Below are positions 1-8,352 of a stretch of 64,000 bases of DNA, one piece after another. A program made the position numbers and the translations under genes. Below the pieces are notes generated by a model. The model saw only the letters and a program-made list of their open reading frames with translations. It was not told the origin of the DNA and searched no databases. Within the stretch, counting starts at the first letter, position 1. Each line of letters starts with the position of its first letter. This stretch comes from Lysinibacillus cavernae (lineage in GTDB: Bacteria; Bacillota; Bacilli; Bacillales_A; Planococcaceae): positions 372,001-436,000 of the forward strand of contig NZ_WMEF01000001.1 of NCBI RefSeq assembly GCF_009724685.1, given 5' to 3'.

Positions 1-1
1 A

Positions 2-1219
2 ACGACAAAACCTACAACGGGTAGTAGCTCAGAAGGGAAGATCAATAGTATATCAAATAAGGATAATTCATCGAAGTTCGGGTCTGTATTTGGCAAAATA
101 ATGTCTTCTACAACTCAAACAAACGAATCTTCACAGGCAACAGCAACAAATGAATTAGCTGATTTACAATCGGTTTTAAATGCTGAGTCAATGGAAGAAG
201 TACTAGATATACTAGGTATCCCTCACGATGATGGCTTATTAATGCTACAACTTGGTGAAGACGGTAAAGCAGTGGCAATGGATGAAATGCTTAATTTAGA
301 AAATATACTGCATGCATTAGGTATTGATGCAGAGCAACTCCAAAAAATAGTGCAACAGCTATTAGGCGAAGAAAAGGAAGCTAGTGATGTTTGGGAGCTA
401 TTAACATTAGTAGATGCGCAAGCACCGATACTACAAGCACAACTAGGCGCTGCGTTACAAGGTGAAGGGCAAGTTACACCAAAAGAGGCAACCCAACTGC
501 TTCAAGTATTGAAGCTGGCACAATTAGTAGGACAGAAAACCGACTTAACAGCTTCTCAAGAAAGCTTGTTAACTACAGTAAAAAGTGTTTTATCATCATT
601 ACAAACGCAACTAGGGGAGCTACAGGTAACAACGACTAAAACAACTGTCACATTGCCATTACAAGGCTTCCAACAAGTGGTTCAACAAGTTCAAGTGACG
701 AAGCAGAGTGAGACAAGCACGAATGAAATGGTTACACCACAAACAGTGCAAACAAAACCAGACACATTCCATGTCACATTACCAACTGCCAAACCTGCCC
801 AGTCAGAGGCTTTATTAAAAGAAATGCAAGCCATAATCAATAGAGCACAGATTTCTAATGCACAGGGTATAACACGTTTAACGATTAAACTATATCCAGA
901 AAATTTAGGGACAGTTCGTATTGAACTAGTGCAAAATGATGGTGTTCTAACAGCACGTATACTTGCTTCTACAGCTCATGGACGTGAGTTAATTGATAGT
1001 CAAGCACACCAGCTAAAACAGGCTTTTGTTCAGCAGAACATTCAAGTAGATCGACTGGATATTGCACAATCACTACAGGATGCTGATCGCCAACAACGTG
1101 ATCAAAGCTTCTTCAATAATTTCTTTAAGCAGCAACAGGATGAAGAACAGGAACAAAATGGTAGTGAGGACGAAGAAGGTAAGACCTTTAATGAATATTT
1201 AATTAGTGAGGAGGTGTAA
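2..1219 (+). CDS. fliK: Flagellar hook-length control protein FliK (5' partial)
   Basis: FliK is the exported ruler that sets hook length and triggers the switch of export specificity through FlhB. The reading frame is open to the left edge of the window (no stop from base 2). The first in-window ATG at 101 lies inside the sequence FGSVFGKIMSS, which looks like the usual FliK N-terminal region, so the true start is probably upstream of the window. The middle is Gln/Thr-rich and low in complexity, as is usual for FliK. The C-terminal third carries the conserved Flg_hook domain (LTIKLYPENLGTVRIELVQ). The extreme C-terminus is acidic and Gln-rich. It is followed after 2 bases by flgD. The family call is firm; the start is not visible. 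Confidence 0.9.
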   Translation, partial: TTKPTTGSSSEGKINSISNKDNSSKFGSVFGKIMSSTTQTNESSQATATNELADLQSVLNAESMEEVLDILGIPHDDGLLMLQLGEDGKAVAMDEMLNLENILHALGIDAEQLQKIVQQLLGEEKEASDVWELLTLVDAQAPILQAQLGAALQGEGQVTPKEATQLLQVLKLAQLVGQKTDLTASQESLLTTVKSVLSSLQTQLGELQVTTTKTTVTLPLQGFQQVVQQVQVTKQSETSTNEMVTPQTVQTKPDTFHVTLPTAKPAQSEALLKEMQAIINRAQISNAQGITRLTIKLYPENLGTVRIELVQNDGVLTARILASTAHGRELIDSQAHQLKQAFVQQNIQVDRLDIAQSLQDADRQQRDQSFFNNFFKQQQDEEQEQNGSEDEEGKTFNEYLISEEV

Positions 1220-1221
1220 AA

Positions 1222-1911
1222 ATGGCAGATACAACAACAAAAGCGACAAATACAGCTATAACAGATGATCTTTACTACTCAAATTATAAAAAACCAACAA
1301 AGCAAACAGGTAATAGTGAGCTAGGTAAGGATGCTTTTCTACAATTGTTAATTACACAATTACAGCATCAGGATCCAACAAATCCAATGGATGACCGAGA
1401 ATTCATTTCTCAAATGGCACAATTTTCTTCTTTAGAACAAATGCAAAATATGACAAAGGCAATGGAGTCGTTATTGGCATCACAGCAACAAACACAAATG
1501 ATGAGTTATACAACCTTTGTTGGCAAGGAAGTTAAGTGGCATGAAATTACTGAAGAAAAAGATGATAAAGGGAACCCTGTTGTAAATGAAGGAACAGGGG
1601 TTATTGAATCGTTAAAATTTGTAGATGGCAATGTAGTGTTCATATTAGCTGGTGGGAAAGAAATAACTCCTGGTAATATTTCAGCCATCCTAGGTGGGTC
1701 TGGAACAAATGCCAATGGCGATAATACCGCACAGGAATCCCCACTTGCACAGGCAAGCAAATTGATTGGGAAAAATGTTACGTATAAAGATGGCGATCAA
1801 GAACTACAAGGGCGAATCGTCTCTGTATCAAAAAATGATGGCGCTATTTATTACGTATTAGACAATGATAAAAAATTAACGGATAAAGATTTTACAGTCA
1901 TTAGCGAATAA
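1222..1911 (+). CDS. flgD: Flagellar hook capping/scaffolding protein FlgD
   Basis: FlgD caps the growing hook so that FlgE subunits can polymerise, and is then discarded. Residues about 32-78 hold the family signature: ELGKDAFLQLLITQLQHQDP followed by NPMDD and FISQMAQFSSLEQM. The remainder is the variable Ig/tudor-like cap region. The start is an ATG behind GAGGAGGTG, with 2 bases between fliK and flgD, so they are co-transcribed. At 229 residues it is longer than the short Bacillus forms but normal for the family. Confident. Confidence 0.93.
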   Translation: MADTTTKATNTAITDDLYYSNYKKPTKQTGNSELGKDAFLQLLITQLQHQDPTNPMDDREFISQMAQFSSLEQMQNMTKAMESLLASQQQTQMMSYTTFVGKEVKWHEITEEKDDKGNPVVNEGTGVIESLKFVDGNVVFILAGGKEITPGNISAILGGSGTNANGDNTAQESPLAQASKLIGKNVTYKDGDQELQGRIVSVSKNDGAIYYVLDNDKKLTDKDFTVISE

Positions 1912-1926
1912 AGGTGGAGAAAAGTG

Positions 1927-2295
1927 ATGGATAAGTTTTCAATTCATCGTGTACCCTTGCATCCATCTATTCGCACAGCACAACCTACGCCAATTACATC
2001 ACAGCAATCGTTTAAAGCCCATTTACAGGAAGCTACAAAACAAGAGCTGAAGGTAAGTAAACATGCACATGAACGTATAGTTGAACGTAAAATTGACATC
2101 TCTGAACAAGAATGGCAGGTTGTATCGGATAAGGTATTTGAAGCACACTCAAAAGGTGTCAAACAACCATTAGTCTTGATGGATCAAGCAGCTTTAATCG
2201 TCAGTGCTAAAAACGCGACTGTCATTACAGCAATGGATCGCACGGAAGCAAAACAACAGTTATTTACAAATATCGATGGCACGATTGTACTTTAA
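1927..2295 (+). CDS. Small flagellar operon protein (TIGR02530-like)
   Basis: A protein of about 122 residues that sits between flgD and flgE in many Bacillales fla/che operons; its biochemical role is not established. The visible conserved core is HAHERIVERKIDISEQEW followed by a region rich in hydrophobic strands (PLVLMDQAALIVSAKNATV) and ending TNIDGTIVL. The strong AGGTGGAG is 7 bases upstream of ATG 1927, which I prefer to the in-frame GTG at 1924. There is no signal peptide or membrane segment. Family recognition comes from operon position plus the C-terminal sequence; function is inferred only as flagellar. Confidence 0.75.
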   Translation: MDKFSIHRVPLHPSIRTAQPTPITSQQSFKAHLQEATKQELKVSKHAHERIVERKIDISEQEWQVVSDKVFEAHSKGVKQPLVLMDQAALIVSAKNATVITAMDRTEAKQQLFTNIDGTIVL

Positions 2296-2325
2296 AGGCT
2301 GGACCTTCTTATGTAAGGAAGCCTT
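2295..2325 (+). other. Intergenic hairpin upstream of flgE
   Basis: AAGGCT (2295-2300) pairs with AGCCTT (2320-2325), and an inner CCTT/AAGG pair extends the stem, just after the stop of the preceding gene. No T-run follows, so it is not a terminator. It may be a processing or mRNA-stability element ahead of the highly translated flgE. Confidence 0.4.
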
Positions 2326-2381
2326 GGTGATGCTGATTGATAGAGGCACACCTATAAAAAACGAAGGGAGAACGAAAACTT

Positions 2382-3350
2382 ATGTTACGTTCTATGTATT
2401 CAGGAATTTCAGGTCTTAAAAACTTCCAAACAAAGCTAGATGTTATTGGTAATAATATCGCAAATGTTAATACGGTTGGTTTTAAAAAAGGTCGTGTTCT
2501 TTTTAAGGACTTAATGTCTCAAACACAAGCTGGTGCATCTGCAGCAACAGCTACTCGAGGAGGCGTTAACCCACAACAAGTTGGTTTAGGTGCGCAATTG
2601 GCTGCTATTGATACGATACATGGTGGCGGTTCACTACAGGGAACTGGTCGTGGACTTGACTTAGGGATTGAAGGAGATGGCTTCTTCATGGTTGCTGATG
2701 CAAATGGAGCTCCAGACCCAGATAGTGGCTTTATTGATGAAGAAGGTTTTAACAATACCCTATTTACTCGTAATGGTGTTTTCTATATGGATAGCAATGG
2801 CTATCTAGTCAATGCTGATGGTAAATATCTAGTGGGCGTTACTGCTGGAGATGAAATCGTTATGGAAGCTGATGATGATGGTATCAATCCAGATGATGCA
2901 CCCGTTGCTTCAGGTGATGAAGGTGCAAACTTATTTGACGATGATGGTGTATTAGACCCTGATGAGGGAGATGTAGGCCCAATTCGTATCCCAACAACGG
3001 CTAAAGAGATCCAAATAGGACCTAATGGTACGGTTGAATATGTAGACTTAAACGGAAATCGCAAATGGGCAGGACAGCTCGTTATGGCTAAATTCCCGAA
3101 CGCTGGTGGTCTTGCTAAAGTTGGAGGAAATTATTATCAACAAACATCTAACTCTGGTGCTGCTTATGCACAGGTAGCCACTGTTGCAGGGATGGGTAAA
3201 GTAGTTCCCGGGACTGTAGAAATGTCCAACGTAGATTTATCTGAAGAATTTACAGAAATGATTGTTGCTCAACGTGGTTTCCAAGCAAATACACGTATTA
3301 TTACAACTTCAGATGAAGTGTTGCAAGAGCTAGTAAACTTAAAACGATAA
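2382..3350 (+). CDS. flgE: Flagellar hook protein FlgE with acidic insertion
   Basis: This is the hook subunit, exported by the type III apparatus and polymerised under FlgD. The N-terminus MLRSMYSGISGLKNFQTKLD and the following NNIANVNTVGFKK are the classic rod/hook signature. The C-terminus (VDLSEEFTEMIVAQRGFQ, then TSDEVLQELVNLKR) is the matching D0 helix. At 322 residues it is about 58 longer than I recall for B. subtilis FlgE. The excess is acidic: residues about 105-122 and 155-200 contain Asp/Gly-rich loops such as EADDDGINPDD and DDDGVLDPDEGD. AAGGGAG precedes the ATG. The hook call is firm; whether the acidic loops bind calcium is speculation. Confidence 0.92.
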   Translation: MLRSMYSGISGLKNFQTKLDVIGNNIANVNTVGFKKGRVLFKDLMSQTQAGASAATATRGGVNPQQVGLGAQLAAIDTIHGGGSLQGTGRGLDLGIEGDGFFMVADANGAPDPDSGFIDEEGFNNTLFTRNGVFYMDSNGYLVNADGKYLVGVTAGDEIVMEADDDGINPDDAPVASGDEGANLFDDDGVLDPDEGDVGPIRIPTTAKEIQIGPNGTVEYVDLNGNRKWAGQLVMAKFPNAGGLAKVGGNYYQQTSNSGAAYAQVATVAGMGKVVPGTVEMSNVDLSEEFTEMIVAQRGFQANTRIITTSDEVLQELVNLKR

Positions 3351-3406
3351 TGATCGTGTAGTCCTTTAATTTATAACGGGCGTATTACAAAACATATTTT
3401 CATATG

Positions 3407-3451
3407 AGGGAGGGTCGGGCCGGCTCTCATACCAGACCCGGCCCTAATTCA
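3407..3451 (+). promoter_or_regulatory. Shine-Dalgarno separated from flbD start by GC-rich hairpin
   Basis: The only good ribosome-binding sequence before flbD is GAGGGAGG (3406-3413), 38 bases from ATG 3452. Between them, GGGTCGGG (3412-3419) pairs with CCCGGCCC (3437-3444) through eight pairs including one G-U, followed by a short extension. Folding would leave only TAATTCA plus a few bases between the Shine-Dalgarno and the ATG, a normal spacing. No T-run follows, so it is not a terminator. The pairing is seen directly; the translational role is inferred. Confidence 0.5.
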
Positions 3452-3673
3452 ATGATTGAACTAACACGTCTTAATGGCAAAGCATTCACATTAAATGCTT
3501 TATACATAGAAACAGTCGAATCATTTCCAGATACGACGATTACTTTAACAACTGGAACAAAATTAATTGTTTTAGAGAGTGAAGATGAGGTGCGACAAAA
3601 GGTAACTGCCTTTTATAACAATATACAAATACTATCCAACCCGCATCTACGAGGTGAAAAAGATGAAGAATAA
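3452..3673 (+). CDS. flbD: FlbD-family flagellar protein
   Basis: A 73-residue protein starting MIELTRLNGKAFTLN, the standard start of the FlbD family (ylzI in B. subtilis). The family is found between flgE and fliL in Firmicute flagellar operons; its role is unknown. An upstream in-frame ATG at 3404 would add 16 residues rich in Arg, Gly and Pro, encoded by the GC-rich hairpin and unlike the family, so I reject that start. The gene overlaps the start of fliL by 11 bases. It is not the alphaproteobacterial FlbD transcription activator despite the name. Confidence 0.85.
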   Translation: MIELTRLNGKAFTLNALYIETVESFPDTTITLTTGTKLIVLESEDEVRQKVTAFYNNIQILSNPHLRGEKDEE

Positions 3674-4091
3674 TAAAATGTTAACGATGATTATTATTTT
3701 ACTAGTAGCAGTAATACTTGTTGGGGTTATTTTGTTTGTATTGCTTACACAATTTAATAAACCGACAGGATCTGTTGAACCCTCCATTGATGAGATTGTA
3801 GAGGCATCAGTGGAAATTCCCGAAATCACGACAAATCTTTCGGATAAAAGAGTTGTGCGCTTGTCATTAAAAATTCAAACGACAAGTAAAGATTCTGCTG
3901 CTGAATTAACAAAGCGTGTTTTCCAAGTGCAAAACATTGCCATTCAAGAGCTTTCTGAAATGGAGCAAAAGGATTTAGAAGGTAAGCAAGGGAAACAAAT
4001 TTTCCAAAAATCATTAAAAACAAGATTGAATGAATTGATGCAAGAGGGAGAAGTTCAGGAAGTATATTTTACCTCCTTCATCACTCAATAA
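3663..4091 (+). CDS. fliL: Flagellar basal-body-associated protein FliL
   Basis: An inner-membrane protein that surrounds the stator and modulates torque. The start is taken as ATG 3663, six bases after GAGGTG; a GTG at 3654 is in frame but lies inside the Shine-Dalgarno. There is a short basic N-terminus and one membrane helix (MLTMIIILLVAVILVGVILF) at about residues 5-30. The extracytoplasmic domain follows, with the family pattern VVRLSLKIQTTS and the C-terminal VQEVYFTSFITQ. It overlaps flbD, so translational coupling is likely. The 142-residue length is normal. Confidence 0.9.
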   Translation: MKNNKMLTMIIILLVAVILVGVILFVLLTQFNKPTGSVEPSIDEIVEASVEIPEITTNLSDKRVVRLSLKIQTTSKDSAAELTKRVFQVQNIAIQELSEMEQKDLEGKQGKQIFQKSLKTRLNELMQEGEVQEVYFTSFITQ

Positions 4092-4122
4092 AACAGAAAC
4101 TGCTTGAAATGGAGGTGGGCAA

Positions 4123-5118
4123 ATGGCAGGAGATGTGTTATCTCAATCCGAGATAGATGCGCTGCTTTCCGCTATATCGACTGGGGAAATGTCAGCAGAT
4201 GACATAAAAAAGGAGGACGAGGGACGTAAGGTTAAAGTATATGACTTTAAACGAGCGCTTCGATTCTCAAAAGATCAAATCCGAAGTTTGACCCGAATAC
4301 ATGAAAATTTTGCACGATTATTGACAACCTTCTTCTCTGCTCAGCTTAGAAGCTATGTGCAGATTACGGTTGCATCAGTAGACCAAATACCATTTGAAGA
4401 GTTCGTTCGTTCGATTCCGAATATGACACTCATAAATGTGTTTGAAGTGCCACCATTAGATGGTAATATATTGATGGAAATAAATCCGAACATTGCCTAT
4501 TCAATGTTAGATCGTTTAATGGGCGGTAGTGGGGCGAGTCATAGTAATGTAGATAACTTAACAGAAATTGAAACAAAAATTATGACAAACCTTTTTGAAC
4601 GCTCATTCGACAATTTACGTGAGGCATGGGAAAATGTTGCGGAAATTGATCCAATACTAGTGGAGCTTGAAGTAAATCCACAATTTTTACAAATGATTTC
4701 ACCTAATGAAACAGTTGTCGTTATTTCGTTAAATACGATTATTGGTGAGACAAGCGGTATGATTAATATTTGTATCCCGCATGTTGTGTTGGAGCCAATT
4801 GTTCCAAATCTTTCAGTTCGCTACTGGATGCAAACAAATACAAAAGAGATGTCTCCAGAGCAAACAAAAATGCTTGAAACACGTGTGAAACAAGCTCAAT
4901 TACCACTTTCAGTTGAATTAGGTTTGACTGACATCACCATTGAGGATTTCCTTACAATGCAAGTTGGCGATGTTATACAGTTAAATCAAAAAATTGAAGA
5001 ACCTTTACTATTGAAAGTAGGGACATTGCCAAAATTCACTGTTCAACCAGGTAAGCAAGGCAAAAAACTAGCAATCCAAATTATCGACCCTTTGAAAGGA
5101 GGAGACGAAGATGAGTGA
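4123..5118 (+). CDS. fliM: Flagellar motor switch protein FliM
   Basis: FliM is the middle C-ring protein; it binds phospho-CheY and controls rotation direction. The N-terminal peptide LSQSEIDALLSAIS is the CheY-P binding segment. The central part is the CheC-like middle domain (GGSGASHSNVDNLTEIETKI region) and the C-terminal about 70 residues form the SpoA/FliN-like domain (LTDITIEDFLTMQVGDVIQL). It is preceded by GGAGGTG and overlaps fliY by 8 bases. Its 331 residues match the family. Confidence 0.96.
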   Translation: MAGDVLSQSEIDALLSAISTGEMSADDIKKEDEGRKVKVYDFKRALRFSKDQIRSLTRIHENFARLLTTFFSAQLRSYVQITVASVDQIPFEEFVRSIPNMTLINVFEVPPLDGNILMEINPNIAYSMLDRLMGGSGASHSNVDNLTEIETKIMTNLFERSFDNLREAWENVAEIDPILVELEVNPQFLQMISPNETVVVISLNTIIGETSGMINICIPHVVLEPIVPNLSVRYWMQTNTKEMSPEQTKMLETRVKQAQLPLSVELGLTDITIEDFLTMQVGDVIQLNQKIEEPLLLKVGTLPKFTVQPGKQGKKLAIQIIDPLKGGDEDE

Positions 5119-6334
5119 TGAAATGCTCTCCCAAGAAGAAATTGAAGCGCTATTAAGGGGCGAGACGTTGGGGGATAACAACAGCGGCACTGATGCTTCT
5201 ATAAATGAAGAAATAACTGAAATACGAGTAGAGGATTACCTTGATTCGTTTGCACAAGATGCATTAGGTGAGGTAGGTAATATTTCATTTGGTAGCTCTG
5301 CTACAGCACTTTCTGCGTTATTAGGTCAAAAAGTAGATATTACTACTCCAAGTATTTCAATGATTAATCGTAATAAATTAGAAGAGGAATTTCCTCATCC
5401 CTATGTGGCTGTACAAGTAGAATATACGATTGGTTTAACGGGTATGAATTTACTTGTTATTAAACAGTCGGATGCGGCCATTATTGCTGATTTAATGTTA
5501 GGTGGCGATGGATTAAATCCGAAGCCAGACTTAGGTGAAATTCAGCTAAGTGCTGTTCAAGAGGCTATGAATCAAATGATGGGTTCAGCAGCTACATCAA
5601 TGTCGACAGTGTTCAACAAAAAAGTGGATATTTCTCCACCAACAATTGATTTAATGAATATCTCACAAGATGAAGGTCGAGAAAATATTCCAGAAGACGA
5701 TTTACTAGTTAAAGTATCCTTTAGACTAAGAATTGGTAATTTAATTGATTCTAATTTAATGCAATTACTACCGCTTAAATTTAGTCAAAACATTGTAAAA
5801 TCACTTTTAGGTGAAACAGAATCGATTGAAGAACCTGTGGCTGCAACCATTGCACCTGAGGCACCACCAGTTGCACCGCCGCCTGTTCAACAACAAGCAC
5901 CTGTAACGCCGCCATCTACGCCGCCAGTTTATCAACAACAGGCAGCACCAATGCAGCAACCTATTTATCAGGAGCAACAACAGTTTGCGCAACCAGCAAG
6001 ACCTGCACAACCTGTGAATGTGCAACAAGCACAGTTTGCTAGCTTCGATCCAAATGTAATCTCTCAATCTGAAGCTAGAAATTTAAATATGCTACTTGAT
6101 ATTCCATTACAAGTTACTGTAGAGTTAGGACGTACGAAACGTTCTGTTAAAGAGATTTTAGAACTATCAAGTGGTTCGATTATTGAACTAGATAAATTAG
6201 CTGGAGAGCCAGTTGATATTTTAGTCAATAGTCGTTTAATTGCTAAAGGTGAAGTCGTTGTTATTGATGAAAACTTTGGTGTACGTATTACAGATGTTTT
6301 AAGTCAAGCAGAGCGTTTAAATAATTTAAGATAG
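5111..6334 (+). CDS. fliY: Flagellar motor switch phosphatase FliY
   Basis: FliY is the Gram-positive FliN fusion: a switch component that also dephosphorylates CheY-P. It begins with a CheY-P-binding-type peptide (LSQEEIEALLRG). Two CheC-like phosphatase helices follow (LGEVGNISFGSSATALSALL and AVQEAMNQMMGSAATSMSTV). A Pro/Gln/Ala linker of about 90 residues comes next (roughly 240-325), then the FliN/SpoA domain (LDIPLQVTVELGRTKRSVKE). At 407 residues it is slightly longer than the B. subtilis protein, mostly in the linker. It overlaps fliM, so coupling is likely. Confidence 0.95.
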   Translation: MSDEMLSQEEIEALLRGETLGDNNSGTDASINEEITEIRVEDYLDSFAQDALGEVGNISFGSSATALSALLGQKVDITTPSISMINRNKLEEEFPHPYVAVQVEYTIGLTGMNLLVIKQSDAAIIADLMLGGDGLNPKPDLGEIQLSAVQEAMNQMMGSAATSMSTVFNKKVDISPPTIDLMNISQDEGRENIPEDDLLVKVSFRLRIGNLIDSNLMQLLPLKFSQNIVKSLLGETESIEEPVAATIAPEAPPVAPPPVQQQAPVTPPSTPPVYQQQAAPMQQPIYQEQQQFAQPARPAQPVNVQQAQFASFDPNVISQSEARNLNMLLDIPLQVTVELGRTKRSVKEILELSSGSIIELDKLAGEPVDILVNSRLIAKGEVVVIDENFGVRITDVLSQAERLNNLR

Positions 6335-6355
6335 TTTTAATTGGAGGAGTTAACC

Positions 6356-6718
6356 ATGTCTAAAAGAATTTTGATTGTAGACGATGCTGCATTTATGCGC
6401 ATGATGATCAAGGATATTCTATCAAAAAATGGATTTGAAGTTGTTGGAGAGGCAGCAGATGGTTTACAGGCTGTTGAAAAGTACAATGAATTAAAACCTG
6501 ATTTAGTAACAATGGATATCACAATGCCAGAGATGGACGGTATTGCGGCTCTTAAAGCAATTAAGGGCTCAGATCCAAGTGCAACTGTAATCATGTGTTC
6601 AGCAATGGGACAACAAGCAATGGTAATCGATGCAATTCAAGCTGGTGCGAAGGACTTTATCGTAAAGCCTTTCCAAGCAGATCGTGTAATTGAAGCGATT
6701 CAAAAAGCACTAGGATGA
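6356..6718 (+). CDS. cheY: Chemotaxis response regulator CheY
   Basis: A single receiver domain that is phosphorylated by CheA and binds FliM/FliY. The start is ATG 6356, preceded by TTGGAGGAG. A longer in-frame TTG start at 6341 falls in the Shine-Dalgarno and is rejected. Visible motifs are the acidic pair in ILIVDDAAF, the phospho-acceptor Asp in LVTMDITMPEMDG, the switch Ser in VIMCSAMGQ and the Lys in DFIVKPF. It has 120 residues and lies inside the fla/che operon as in B. subtilis. Confidence 0.96.
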   Translation: MSKRILIVDDAAFMRMMIKDILSKNGFEVVGEAADGLQAVEKYNELKPDLVTMDITMPEMDGIAALKAIKGSDPSATVIMCSAMGQQAMVIDAIQAGAKDFIVKPFQADRVIEAIQKALG

Positions 6719-6722
6719 TTGC

Positions 6723-7403
6723 ATGAAAATGTTAAAATCATTTCGTTTCACGATGATTTTCGCATTTCTTGTATCCTTCCTGTTTTTGTACCCGACACCA
6801 ACTTCTGTATATGCAGACACTGATACGAATAGTGTCACAGATTGCATTAAAAACCCAGAAGCTTGTAATGGAGATACGACTGATCCAGCTGCTAAACAAG
6901 AAACAAATGTATCAGCAGCTGGAGATATATCTGCATGGGAATACATAAAAATGGTTTTGGCGCTTATTTTTGTTGTAGCTTTATTTTATGGATTGATGAA
7001 GTTTTTAAATAAACGAAATTTAAACTTCCAACGTAATCAAATGGTACAAAATTTAGGCGGTTTATCGTTAGGTGCGCAAAAGTCAGTTCAGCTTTTACAA
7101 GTAGGTAAAACAATCTATTTGGTGGGTGTTGGAGAAGACGTTCAGCTGTTACGTGAAATTACTGATCCTGAAGAAGTTGAAGCGCTGCTAGCACTATATA
7201 ACGAAAGGCAAGAACTTGCAGCAACATCACCGTATATTGCAGAAGTATTTTCTAAGTTTAAGAAAAAAGATAGAGAGAGTGTGCAAAATGAACAAAAGCA
7301 AGATTCATTTGGCAAACTATTTGAAAAAAAGATAACTGAAATGAAACAGGAGCGTAGTGACGAGATAGAGAGATGGAAGCAAAAGGAGAAGGATGATAAA
7401 TGA
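6723..7403 (+). CDS. fliO: Flagellar biosynthesis protein FliO/FliZ
   Basis: An assembly factor for the FliP core of the export gate. It has an N-terminal signal-like hydrophobic stretch (residues about 8-30, ending SVYADTD), a short extracytoplasmic segment, a single membrane helix (YIKMVLALIFVVALFYGLM) and a cytoplasmic FliO domain (GGLSLGAQKSVQLLQVGKTI). The charged tail ends KQKEKDDK. The ATG lies 4 bases after cheY, and the gene overlaps fliP by 4 bases. Called fliZ in B. subtilis nomenclature. Confidence 0.88.
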   Translation: MKMLKSFRFTMIFAFLVSFLFLYPTPTSVYADTDTNSVTDCIKNPEACNGDTTDPAAKQETNVSAAGDISAWEYIKMVLALIFVVALFYGLMKFLNKRNLNFQRNQMVQNLGGLSLGAQKSVQLLQVGKTIYLVGVGEDVQLLREITDPEEVEALLALYNERQELAATSPYIAEVFSKFKKKDRESVQNEQKQDSFGKLFEKKITEMKQERSDEIERWKQKEKDDK

Positions 7404-8065
7404 ATGATTTAATCAATGTTTTTTCCAACAGCGATCCAACCAACGTCTCTACTTCTGTTAAACTCTTACTTTTACTAACCGTTTTATCACTCGCACCGAG
7501 TATATTAATTTTAATGACATCCTTTGCACGTATCGTCATTGTTTTATCCTTTGTGCGTACGGCATTGGCGACACAGCAAATGCCACCAAATCAAGTGATT
7601 ATCGGACTGGCACTATTTTTAACGTTCTTTATTATGGCGCCAACCTTTCAAGAGGTCAATAAAGAGGCATTACAGCCATTATTTGCTGAAGAAATAGGCT
7701 TAGAAGAAGCCTATGATCGTGCTAGTGTGCCATTTAAAGAGTTTATGAGCAAGCATACAAGACAAAAGGATCTTGATTTGTTTTTATCATATAATCAAGC
7801 AGAAAAACCAGCATCAGTGGAAGAAATCCCACTGACAATGCTTGTGCCTGCCTTTGCTTTAAGCGAAATTAAAACAGCCTTTCAAATAGGTTTTATGATT
7901 TTTATACCATTCCTAGTAATCGATATGATTGTTGCAAGTACATTAATGTCGATGGGGATGATGATGTTACCACCAGTAATGATTTCATTGCCATTTAAGA
8001 TTTTATTATTTGTATTGGTAGATGGCTGGTATCTCGTCATGAAATCGTTACTACAAAGTTTTTAG
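7400..8065 (+). CDS. fliP: Flagellar export gate protein FliP
   Basis: The core subunit of the FliPQR type III export channel. It has the conserved membrane motif LMTSFARIVIVLSFVRTALA followed by TQQMPPNQVIIGLALFLTFF. The cytoplasmic/periplasmic loop runs about residues 85-145. The C-terminal pair of helices carries the conserved LSEIKTAFQIGFMIFIPFL and SMGMMMLPPVMISLP. At 221 residues it is typical. It overlaps fliO by 4 bases and is followed by fliQ. Confidence 0.97.
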   Translation: MNDLINVFSNSDPTNVSTSVKLLLLLTVLSLAPSILILMTSFARIVIVLSFVRTALATQQMPPNQVIIGLALFLTFFIMAPTFQEVNKEALQPLFAEEIGLEEAYDRASVPFKEFMSKHTRQKDLDLFLSYNQAEKPASVEEIPLTMLVPAFALSEIKTAFQIGFMIFIPFLVIDMIVASTLMSMGMMMLPPVMISLPFKILLFVLVDGWYLVMKSLLQSF

Positions 8066-8078
8066 GGGATGATACAGT

Positions 8079-8348
8079 ATGACAGGTGAATTGGTTATTT
8101 CCATTGCAGAGCGTGCCATTATGATTATCCTTCTAACAAGCGGTCCGCTATTATTAGTTGCTTTAATCTCTGGTTTAGCGGTAAGTATTTTTCAAGCAAC
8201 AACTTCTATACAAGAACAAACATTAGCATTTGTACCAAAAATTGTCGCAGTCTTAGTGGCCATTGTATTCTTTGGCCCTTGGATGCTATCTCAAGTTACT
8301 AGCTATGCGAGAGACATATTTGAGAATTTAACGCGTTATATAGGGTGA
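8079..8348 (+). CDS. fliQ: Flagellar export gate protein FliQ
   Basis: An 89-residue two-helix subunit that wraps the FliP pore. Conserved features are the N-terminal hydrophobic helix (IMIILLTSGPLLLVALISG), the motif SIFQATTSIQEQTLAFVPKI and a second helix ending FFGPWMLSQV. It starts at an ATG behind GGGGATG and is spaced 13 bases from fliP. The length and all family landmarks are normal. Confidence 0.96.
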   Translation: MTGELVISIAERAIMIILLTSGPLLLVALISGLAVSIFQATTSIQEQTLAFVPKIVAVLVAIVFFGPWMLSQVTSYARDIFENLTRYIG

Positions 8349-8352
8349 GTAC

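Noticed and set aside
2204-2419. 71-codon plus-strand frame across the gap before flgE
   Set aside because: It overlaps the preceding flagellar gene and the flgE start in another frame, has no ribosome-binding site and its peptide matches no flagellar family.
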